From the NCBI GenBank assembly GCA_033239005.1, contig BSQZ01000018.1, forward strand, positions 7,099,536 to 7,163,535: a stretch of DNA of 64,000 bases, in the 5' to 3' direction. This document shows, one piece after another, positions 59,201 to 64,000 of this stretch. Each line of letters opens with the position of its first letter. The stretch's first letter is position 1. The notes under the pieces are model-generated. The model was not told the DNA's origin. It did not search any database and saw nothing but the letters and a program-made list of their open reading frames with translations. Made by a program: the position numbers and the translations under genes. The stretch comes from Lamellibrachia satsuma. Lineage: Eukaryota > Annelida > Polychaeta > Sabellida > Siboglinidae.

Positions 59201-62200
59201 TGCGTGCATTCGTTCGTGGGAGGCTGTATGAAAGAAAGATATTATAGATAATATGGTTAAACTGTGTTTCATTTCCTGCCTTGGATAAAATACCTTAATG
59301 TGTTTTAAACATTCTTCATAATCAATTACTATTTCAGGTATTCGTGTATCCAAAATAAAAATAAAATAACAGTGCATGGCTGGTGCAGCAGACGACATAT
59401 AATGAACCTTATGCACCTCATGTCATTAATTATCACTAGATGGCGTTGATGGTACTATTTACCGAGTTCTAAAAAATAGCTTCACTTAATACAGTCAAAG
59501 GTCACTCAGCCAATATTATAAGGAAGAATTACAATATAGTGATAATCTGCAATGTATGACACAATTGTAAGTGAAACAATACTATTTGGTGTCCGTACTT
59601 CATAGGAAATATGTCATAAGTATGTGTTAGGTAAATAGAGCATAGCACACTTATGCCATCACTGTACACATGGCTTTAAGTGCATACATATAGCTAAAAT
59701 GTGCATGAATGGCTTCACAAAGTACACATGCATGTACATCAAGTGAGCCTACCAAATAAGGTCTTCCTACCTGAGTTCTGTCAGCTGTGGCAGCTGATGC
59801 AGTGCGATGGCCAAAGCTTTTGTCCCTGCGCCAGACAGCTGGCAACCACTCAAACTGTCAAACATATAACAACTATCAGTTTAATAACTTAATGAATATG
59901 TTGAACATCGCATTACTAGTGTGGACAGGACCTACAGAGCCATGGCTTTACTTAGATATAAACAGGTAAAGGTTATAGTCTTAGACAAGAGACAAGCCGT
60001 TTCCATAAGGGTCAATTATTCATTAGGGATGGAAGGTCAGCCATTTCAACATCACTATTTTTGATGATCAGTTTGGTATATGTTGTTTTGTTTCCCTCAG
60101 TTTTTCTTGCCATGAGACAATATGAATCTTACTGACATGTTTTGCTGTGCTATAAAAATGCTCGGTGTATTATCACAAGAATATGCATACTATTTTGTAT
60201 AGAGGCATATGCATGCGTGCATGCACGCATGTGCATACATTGTACACTGTATACATTGTACACATGTACACTGTATACAATATGGTATATCAGACAATAC
60301 ATGGCAGGCCTTGACATTAAGCTTTTGTACCCAGTGGGTGGGGTTTATTTCTTTCGAATATAAACTTTTGGACTGAACACAAAGTTACGGTAAACCTAGC
60401 GGGTCCTGGAATGTATATTAAGCAGTCATGACACCTAGCGGACAGTCGGCGAACCAGTCGGTTTATATGAAATCGGTACGTCGAAGGCGTATTGCGATAG
60501 CCGATATATATCGCACAGAAGAACATGCTGCGATATTCCGATATTATACTGGTAACACGGCGCAAGCATGCAGACTTTTTTGTTAGGCTCGTACATATCA
60601 AAACAAGATGGCAACTATATGAAGCGACAACACAAAATCAGATGACTAATGGGATAAAAACGATCTGAAAACGCGTGGCCCGAACTGGCCCCCAAAAAGG
60701 CGACGAGCCAGTGGGCCAGTGTTAATGTACAAACTATATACATGGTTTAAAGTAAACAAGCTCTCACTTAATTTACCAAAAACAAATTTCATGGTTTTCG
60801 GACACACAAATGCCCCATATGAATATAATATCTCCATAGACAATATTAAAATTGAACAAGTAAATTGTATTAAGTTCCTTGGGATATATATTGATTGTAA
60901 ACTCACATGGTTTCAACATGTGAATAAAATTGCAAAGAATCTTTCAGTAATGTGTCGTGTTAAATGGCTGTTGAATGGGACTGCTCTGTATACTTTATAT
61001 TGTTCGCTTGTACTACCTAATATTGGCTACTGTTGTGAAACATGGGGAACACTTACAAAAAAGAATTCAGCCATTGTATATATTACAGAAATATTCAATC
61101 AGAATGTGTGGTCAGTTGGAATACAGAGCTGACTCTAAGCCAGCTTTCGCTAAATTTAATGCACTTACAATTTTTGACCTCATTGATTTTAAATCCATGG
61201 TCATAATGTTCAAAATATATAACAAATTAATGCCAAATAATTTTTTTTCTCATTTTAAAATGGTACATACCACTCATCCTCACAATACAAAGCATTGCAG
61301 AACAACATTGAAATCTGTGTATCAGTGTGAAAGGTGCAAATAAATGGAATTGTTTAAATAAGATTATTAAACATTGCACTAATGTCTTTGCCTTTAAGAA
61401 AAGGTACAGATCACTACTGGTCAGTAAATACAGTCTTCTTTTATTTGACATTACATTTTTTGTTGTGACTACTTTCTAATCTTAATCGTGTGTCAAATTT
61501 ATTTAGATTAATGATATTTATTTCATCTGTCAAATTATCTATAAATTCATGTCTGTATCATGAAATGGGAAATGCTATTTATAAGTATTACACTTCTTGC
61601 ATTTCCCTTCAACATTTCAATGTAGGTTTTCAGTATGTATTACAGGGTACAGCAGCTTAATGCTGCTCTCATATAAATCTTTACTGCATTCACTGTGTTG
61701 TATGTTTGTATAAATGTTGTTGAAATGTTGAATAAAATTCAATTCAATTCAATGTTGAGGCCTGCATGGGTGCATACTGCACACTGCCTTTAATAGTCAT
61801 TTCATAGTTTCATGGCTAAGAACGGGAAAATAGTAAAACAGGGGAAATGTTAAATGGTAGATACATTTTAATGTCACATATTCTAACATAATTCTGTCTC
61901 TTAGTAAGTCTGTCTGTCTGTCGCTCTGCCTGTCTCTTTGTCAGTATGTCTGTCTCACACATCCTCTCTTTGTTCCTGTCTGTTTGTTTTTTATCTGTCT
62001 TTTTCTCTCTGTCTGTCTGTGTGACGATATGAATATTATACATTTATTTTACATGGTTCGATGTTTACACTAGTCATAATAATGTTTACACTACAGTCAT
62101 AGCAAATGTGCAGTTTCTTATGTAACATGTTGTTTTGTAACTATTGTTGAGCCAGGCGGTAGTCGTAGCAATGTTCATAATCTTAGGTAAGAGGCCAGGC

Positions 62201-64000
62201 GATAATAATTACTGAAGCGTATCACCACTCCCTGACTGGTAGACTACATAGATGCTGGCCAGTTATGTAACTGGGGTCAGTCGATTGTAGACGGCTGGTG
62301 GTAAGTAGCGAGAAGGCAACTATACTGCAATTTGTAAAATTGCGAGAAGGCAACTATAAGTTGCTAGAAGGCAACTATAAGTCGAGAGAAGGCGTCTATA
62401 CTGCAATTGTACGTCAGTAGAAAGCTGCATGAAGCTAACAAAGTTACAAGACAATCTCAGTTGGAAGCGTGCAAGGAAGCAGATATGAATTTATGTGACA
62501 GTGGCACATAAAACCATCATTTGAATTGAAAACTCAAATGATATTTATGTGGGCAATGCTGCAGCTTATATTTTGATTGTATGGTAAGCCAACCTCACCA
62601 CGTGACAATTTCTTACAATCAAAATGCACGCATAATAATTAGCCTCTCTTTCGATATTGGCCAAAGTTTACGAAGGTAAAATATTTGTTGCTCTCGATAT
62701 TTTTTAATGTTTTTACCCACCCTCCTACCCCATCTACACCAGTGTTTGTTTGATTTCTGGTTGGGTCGGTTTACTAACTTTGTGTGATATATGTTCGGTG
62801 GTTGGTTCCCCCACCTTTGGTGGTTGGTTCCCCCACCTTTACTGATATTTTGTAAGCTGAATATATAAACTAGGTCACAACTGTTTTCATTGTGTATAAA
62901 TAATGTATATGATGTATACATATTATTGTATTGCATTTTAATATTTGGCTTATTATAAAGCTCGTATACAAACATACATTTGACTTTGTTGTCTTCAGCA
63001 AACGAGCCACGGTTTCCATGTCAGTAACTCTTTTGTAGGTAGCTTTGTCCCGCATAAAGGATTTTATGCGGGATAACAAGGCAATGTCAATTAAAATTAA
63101 ATGGTCAATGGTATAAAAGGCTTTAGAAAGGTCTAACTATATGTTTATGGGTATTTCATCCTGATCCATCTGGGTTATAATCTTATAAATTAATTCCAGT
63201 GCAGCATATTCTGTTGAATGCTTGGGTCCACAACCATATTGATGGTCAAAGAAAAATGTGGAGTCTTTTAGATAAGATGACAATTGGTAAAAAATTATTT
63301 TTCCAGTACTTTTGAAATAGCTGGTAGAAGAGATATAGGTCTATAATTATTCCTTATTGTTGGCTCACCTTTTTTATAAATTGGAATTACCTTAAAATTG
63401 TTTAGTTTATCAAGGAATACTCCTGTGGTTAATACTTGGTTTGTTAATAATGTTAAAGATTTAGTTATTGCAGGTTCAATTATTTTTTAGTAGTTTGGTG
63501 CAAAAACCATCAAATTCACAACTATTTTTGCTAGGTAGATTATTTATTGTTCTTTTTACGGTATATTCTTCAATTTTTAAACTGTAAAAACAGTTTATTT
63601 TTTATTTAAATATGAATGATCATGAAAGCCTTTGTATTTAATATTGTTTGCCAGATTATTCCCTATATTAGTAAAAAATGCATTAAATTTGTTAACAATT
63701 TCCAATTTATCTGTTATAATAGAATTTGCATTTATACAAGTCCAACAACACTGTTGATATCATATTATTATTGTGTTGGCAATTTAGCAATATATCGTTT
63801 AATGGAACATAGCTCGATACTTTCAACTAAGTTGTTATTTATTGCATGTATTGCTATATGCTGGAAGCTTCATGCTTTTCTATAAAGAATGTGTATGTCA
63901 GAAATTATCAACATACCTCAGTGTCTTCAGTGCTGTCATCTTTGATACATTATCAGCGAGGGCTTGGCCAGTTGTTATTGGGTCACCAAATTGGTTGTTG
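36099..64000 (-). CDS. Gene 1: LRR region of an NLR-type receptor, 5' part outside window
   Basis: Ten exons on the minus strand, listed separately, join in frame through phase-2 junctions. All but three of the split codons start with AG, giving Ser or Arg at each LRR boundary. Order in the transcript: A (63.9 kb), B (59.8), A (58.9), B (51.5), A (50.8), B (43.8), A (43.3), B (40.6), short (38.9), last (36.1). A encodes 29 and B 28 residues: the alternating repeat lengths of ribonuclease-inhibitor-like LRRs, which stack into a horseshoe and sense ligands in NLRs. The N-terminal domains must lie right of the window. That it is an NLR rather than another RI-type LRR protein is inferred from the tandem neighbour. 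Confidence 0.75.
36462..37050. repeat. 45-nt minisatellite
   Basis: About 13 units containing ATGTGCAACCAGGGTTCACA and CTTGTGCACTGGACAGCTTG. Two unit types (GGGTTCACAC...CTGGACAG and GGTTTCATGC...CTAGACAG) alternate in the left half, giving a 90-bp higher-order repeat. Length divisible by three explains the long open frames on both strands. Confidence 0.95.
37084..37362. repeat. 12-nt GC-rich minisatellite
   Basis: About 23 copies of GGCCTGGGAGGC with G/T and G/A variants. The Gly-Leu-rich, Trp-rich and Pro-Arg-rich frames are by-products. The flanks (TAATTGCCATGTCGAGAGCT, GTGAGATGAGTGGTTATTGG) occur at both 36,348 and 37,404, so the 45- and 12-nt arrays sit between two copies of one sequence. 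Confidence 0.95.
37610..37880 (+). pseudogene. LINE reverse transcriptase fragment
   Basis: Plus strand reads NLCFADDIDLMGGSENELQD, LTTRLEEKARAYGMEVSSEK, SKILV and NGQNLERVDSLK. This is the FADD active site and the palm region of an RTE-type LINE. Only about 80 residues remain. Lies antisense in a gene 1 intron. Confidence 0.85.
37928..38825. repeat. 53-nt minisatellite
   Basis: About 17 units with TGTATGAACCCTGTGTGCAA and GGCTTGCCAACAACTCATGT. Ends 40 bp before an LRR exon of gene 1. Confidence 0.95.
38867..38944 (-). CDS. Gene 1, short LRR exon
   Basis: 78 nt between CTTGACAG and AG|GTGAGA, phase 2. Reads LSDIDAVAAQQLCHSL then SQMSQLEKL; two residues shorter than B exons, missing part of the strand-side motif. 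Splits its first codon as AA|C (Asn) with the exon at 40.6 kb. Confidence 0.8.
38945..39350. other. Gene 1 intron, nothing recognised
   Basis: AT-rich spacer between the LRR exon and the 38-nt array. Confidence 0.5.
39353..40520. repeat. 38-nt minisatellite
   Basis: About 30 units with AACAAATGGTTTTAGGGTGA and TCCGAGTGTGGGGTATGC. Variants (TTATCCAAGTGTAGGG versus TGATCTGAGTGTGGGG) are interleaved in partly regular order, a sign of block duplication. Confidence 0.95.
40583..40666 (-). CDS. Gene 1, B-type LRR exon 4
   Basis: 84 nt between TGTTGCAG and AA|GTAGGT. Reads LQNCGISAEALTTLLDNL then CQLTSLKEL. Lies between the 61-nt and 38-nt arrays. Confidence 0.85.
40955..43092. repeat. 61-nt minisatellite (about 35 units)
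   Basis: Units contain GGTACACTCTCTGTACATCC, CATTGTACAACACTATACAT and GGGAGGGCGCTGCCATGCTG. Because 61 leaves remainder 1 on division by three and the unit has no stops in any plus frame, all three frames stay open for hundreds of codons (up to 705). This is not a gene: the three translations are the same peptide repeat phase-shifted, and the array lies inside an intron of gene 1 on the other strand. Confidence 0.95.
43306..43392 (-). CDS. Gene 1, A-type LRR exon 4
   Basis: 87 nt between TTTTCACAG and AG|GTATGT. Reads LNSNNCSDPTTSQTLVDNV then SKMTGLQLL. 386 bp from the preceding B exon. Confidence 0.88.
43779..43862 (-). CDS. Gene 1, B-type LRR exon 3
   Basis: 84 nt between GTGATACAG and AG|GTAGGA. 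Reads LNGCKLTGETTRALAVAL then GHMLQLTKL, close to the B exons at 51.5 and 59.8 kb. Confidence 0.88.
43863..44195. other. Gene 1 intron, nothing recognised
   Basis: AT-rich spacer. The beginning (CAGCATAATAACTTTATAAA) resembles the sequence following the B exons at 51.6 and 59.9 kb, part of the duplicated unit. Confidence 0.5.
44199..44575. repeat. 32-nt minisatellite, array 1
   Basis: About 12 nearly identical units with CTTGGTACCGGGCATAACAA and TAAACACTGTAG. Very homogeneous, so recently amplified. Followed by a TA microsatellite at 44,586-44,610. Confidence 0.97.
44612..45100. other. Gene 1 intron, nothing recognised
   Basis: Unique sequence between two arrays. Short open frames here show no family resemblance. 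Confidence 0.45.
45102..46042. repeat. 22-nt minisatellite (about 43 units)
   Basis: Unit contains ACTGACTCTTGTATCACGGC followed by GT or AT. GGCGTA, GGCATA and AGCATA variants are distributed in blocks; the first ten units are almost all GGCGTA. Confidence 0.97.
46045..47110 (+). pseudogene. Internally deleted LINE: endonuclease start and 3' end
   Basis: Plus-strand segments RLRSLRLLVINCQSVK, VGSFYRPPDEND, DIADEFSLHQLVSIPTRKEN, ILDLFFISNP, PGISDHDGIPMV and WSQFKEGINKAMNKHMPSKF belong to the endonuclease and linker of a jockey/CR1-type LINE. FDWNKLPLTINQ near 46,970 is from the very C-terminus. The reverse transcriptase between them is missing. The expected GDFN box reads GRDFN. Dead copy, antisense in a gene 1 intron. 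Confidence 0.8.
47229..47285. repeat. (CTC)n / (CTA)n microsatellite
   Basis: CCT repeats followed by ACT repeats. Confidence 0.97.
47375..48362. repeat. 32-nt minisatellite, array 2
   Basis: About 30 units with TTGGTACATGTTGTAACAAC and AACCACCACACC. Towards the right end units become TTGGTACCGGGCATAACAAC, i.e. the same core as array 1 at 44.2 kb. The left half is homogeneous, the right half diverse, suggesting growth from the left. Confidence 0.95.
48459..48621. repeat. Near-perfect long hairpin (63-nt arms, 37-nt loop)
   Basis: 48,459-48,521 (starting AAATTGTCAAACTAACTGGT) is the reverse complement of 48,559-48,621 with a single mismatch by eye. The arms include TTGGTACTGGGCAAAACC, resembling the core of the neighbouring 32-nt minisatellite. 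Could be a small foldback MITE or a hairpin-RNA locus; nothing here decides. Confidence 0.9.
48622..50802. other. Gene 1 intron, no gene recognised
   Basis: Unique AT-rich DNA with one isolated relic of the 32-nt unit (48,773-48,800). At 50,240-50,330 a block (ATAGCACACTGCCTTTAATA, TTCACGGCTGCGAACAGG) is shared with 58,500-58,560 and 61,765-61,830, i.e. the repeated intron of the A-B unit. Short open frames show no family resemblance. Confidence 0.5.
50803..50889 (-). CDS. Gene 1, A-type LRR exon 3
   Basis: 87 nt between ATTTTACAG and AG|GTATGT. Reads FNHNTLSDPTTGQTVIDNV then SQMTALHTL. Confidence 0.88.
51532..51615 (-). CDS. Gene 1, B-type LRR exon 2
   Basis: 84 nt between TGTTTTACAG and AG|GTAGGA. 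Reads LTSCKLSNEGTQELVVAL then RHLPQLTEL. Sequence on its left (51,360-51,531) matches that left of the B exon at 59.8 kb nearly base for base. Confidence 0.9.
51722..51823 (-). other. Conserved open segment, possible extra exon
   Basis: Minus strand reads MARKREGNKTTYTKLICENF then DDEVADFTSLK. With acceptor GTAACAG at 51,824 and donor AA|GTAAAA it would make a 102-nt phase-2 exon in the right order, 106 bp before the B exon. The paralogous place at 60,020-60,113 keeps a similar frame (MARKTEGNKTTYTKLI) but lacks the splice sites and runs into a stop. No LRR consensus. Might be a relic exon or part of an old element. Confidence 0.35.
51953..52178. repeat. 16-nt minisatellite of strictly alternating purine-pyrimidine sequence
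   Basis: About 14 copies of CATACACGCATGTGTG (CGTACACGCATGTGTG in the middle). Every step alternates pyrimidine and purine, and CACGCATGTGTG is nearly self-complementary. Confidence 0.95.
52185..53945. repeat. 31-nt minisatellite (about 57 units)
   Basis: Units contain TTAAAGACATTGTGCAGTAT and GCACCCATGTA. Variants include GGCATT, TGCATT, AGTATGAACC and AGAATG, some in repeating order (a multi-unit block recurs between 53,010 and 53,560). Its reverse complement matches a single-copy sequence in the related introns (61,765). Confidence 0.97.
54390..55352 (+). pseudogene. LINE reverse transcriptase C-terminal fragment
   Basis: Reads FTLFADDTKLFRKVNTDG (catalytic FADD), KWSEKWQMLFNFGKCKCLHT, DLGVTISADMKVSEQC. 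After a frameshift near 54,785 come VRPHLEYCIQAWRPYRKKDI, IQRRATKIIPELRDLSYEER and TINEWNKLSTDCVTASSVNM. It ends with tandem TCTTGTTAAA units, the 3' end of this LINE family. Inserted in the leader of copy 2. Confidence 0.88.
55677..56885 (+). pseudogene. CR1-like LINE ORF1, disrupted
   Basis: Corresponds to the intact protein at 1,981-3,138: ICGSCSNWVDFVKSGCEKS (zinc motif), MKELEVELEQLRLLVVAMVG, the repetitive K/E/G/T linker, FVGDSIVRKTD, VLVHAGTNNVE, and KNGLHLSGKGAAVF (here Asp of the DxxH box has become Asn). In-frame stops at codon 5, before the second Cys pair and in FVDLW*, plus a frameshift in the linker. Confidence 0.88.
57055..57780 (-). pseudogene. Inverted fragment of LINE ORF1 and 3' end
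   Basis: Minus-strand sequence again gives ORF1 pieces (the GTNN region near 57,310, KGDDMVVCFPGAKIEAITEK near 57,390, a linker of KETGAKAMEAKAPGAKTSGA type near 57,650). At 57,770-57,840 it passes into the LINE 3' end (reverse complement of 55,262-55,340). The internal order differs from the intact copy: ORF1 linker is fused directly to the 3' terminus. Confidence 0.75.
57611..58510. repeat. Local tandem duplication carrying LINE fragment plus intron sequence
   Basis: 57,611-57,946 and 58,001-58,500 share order and sequence: TTGTGCTCCTGATGTCTTTG, the LINE 3' end, TATTGGTATATGTGTCATGG, then CATCCATTCATGCTTGTTGT and AATAACGGATATCTGTAT. In the second copy a 17-nt unit is expanded. Confidence 0.85.
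58250..58445. repeat. 17-nt minisatellite
   Basis: About 11 identical copies of GCATGCTTGTGTGTGGT. The matching place in the duplicate (57,861-57,878) has a single copy. Virtually no variation between units. Confidence 0.97.
58866..58952 (-). CDS. Gene 1, A-type LRR exon 2
   Basis: 87 nt between CTTTTATAG and AG|GTATAT. Reads FDNSNLSDLTTGQTLVDSV then SKMTSLRTL; 17 of 29 residues equal the A exon at 50.8 kb by eye. Confidence 0.88.
59159..59215. repeat. GTGC/GT microsatellite
   Basis: Alternating GTGTGTGC and GTGC units in the short B-A intron. Confidence 0.95.
59771..59854 (-). CDS. Gene 1, B-type LRR exon 1
   Basis: 84 nt between TTTGACAG and AG|GTAGGA. Reads LSGCQLSGAGTKALAIAL then HQLPQLTEL, a textbook B repeat. 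Confidence 0.9.
60114..60715. other. Gene 1 intron, unique sequence
   Basis: A short GC-containing patch (60,395-60,715, with ACACCTAGCGGACAGTCGGC and AACGCGTGGCCCGAACTGGC) precedes the LINE fragment. I cannot identify it. Confidence 0.4.
60716..61755 (+). pseudogene. 5'-truncated LINE (L2/CR1-group) 3' end
   Basis: Reads WFKVNKLSLNLPKTNFMVFG, IKFLGIYIDCKLTWFQHVNK and LYCSLVLPNIGYCCETWGT (the RT thumb and C-terminal region). Frameshifts near 61,070 and 61,330 follow. The 3' UTR ends GAATAAAATTCAATTCAATT, the tandem AATTC tail typical of this group. Confidence 0.88.
61756..63080. other. Gene 1 intron with short repeats
   Basis: 61,765-61,830 is the single-copy intron block related to the 31-nt minisatellite. 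61,900-62,025 is a CTGT-rich microsatellite. 62,305-62,395 has four GAGAAGGCAACTATA-type repeats. 62,793-62,840 duplicates GGTGGTTGGTTCCCCCACCT. No exon seen. Confidence 0.5.
63080..63600 (-). pseudogene. LINE reverse transcriptase N-terminal fragment
   Basis: Minus strand reads FLDKLNNFKVIPIYKKGEPT, NNYRPISLLPAISKVLE, then after a frameshift YQLSSYLKDSTFFFDHQYGC and LDLSKAFYTIDHLILIDIAL. These are RT blocks 0-3 of a jockey-type LINE. The catalytic block is absent, so only the fingers/palm start remains. Same strand as gene 1. Confidence 0.8.
63917..64000 (-). CDS. Gene 1, A-type LRR exon 1 (cut by window edge)
   Basis: At least 84 nt ending AG|GTATGT. Reads NNQFGDPITTGQALADNV then SKMTALKTL. 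One residue longer in the DP-TTGQ turn than other A exons (DPITTGQ). Its start lies beyond 64,000. Confidence 0.85.

Overview
The window reads as nuclear DNA of an invertebrate animal. It is AT-rich, its genes are split into small exons with GT-AG splice sites, it carries many non-LTR retrotransposon copies, and its introns are packed with minisatellites. NLR immune receptors with a DZIP3-type HEPN domain and ribonuclease-inhibitor-like LRR exons, plus minisatellite-rich introns, fit amphioxus (Branchiostoma or a relative) best. A hemichordate or lophotrochozoan cannot be excluded from sequence alone.

All cellular coding sequence I can support lies on the minus strand and belongs to two NLR-type genes arranged head to tail. 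Gene 1 (64,000 down to about 36,100) enters from beyond the right edge. Only its LRR part is visible: ten small exons, nearly all 84 or 87 nt and all in phase 2. They alternate between a 29-residue type (A) and a 28-residue type (B). The B-A pair and its surrounding intron have been copied in tandem every 7-8 kb. Gene 2 (21,592 down to 5,521 and beyond the left edge) starts with a HEPN domain carrying an R-x4-H motif. A coiled coil of 28 near-identical heptads follows, encoded by an in-frame 21-bp minisatellite. Two small Q-rich exons come next, then one large NACHT exon, and 1.9 kb further on the first LRR exon. Splice phases agree across all these junctions.

The rest is mobile and repetitive DNA. 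1-3,714: CR1-like LINE (minus) in an intron of gene 2. 5,845-7,213 and 22,835-23,870: two copies of a foldback element. 9,131-18,928: large intron with dispersed repeats, a LINE relic, a 35-nt array and a pogo-like MITE. 22-36 kb: intergenic region with a palindrome array, an RTE-like LINE relic, a MULE transposase relic, an inverted duplication (27.95-29.42 kb and 34.86-36.07 kb), a TIR element and a well-preserved LINE reverse transcriptase reading frame. 36.4-63.9 kb: gene 1 introns filled with at least ten different minisatellites (units of 12, 16, 17, 22, 31, 32, 32, 38, 45, 53 and 61 nt) and several LINE fragments.

The genes most likely encode cytosolic pattern-recognition receptors: N-terminal effector/adaptor region, NACHT oligomerisation ATPase, C-terminal LRR sensor. 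The most unusual feature is the receptor stalk built directly from a coding minisatellite whose 21-bp period equals three turns of codons per heptad, so copy-number change would alter stalk length without breaking frame. Very long open frames elsewhere (for example 40.9-43.2 kb) are artefacts of stop-free repeats.
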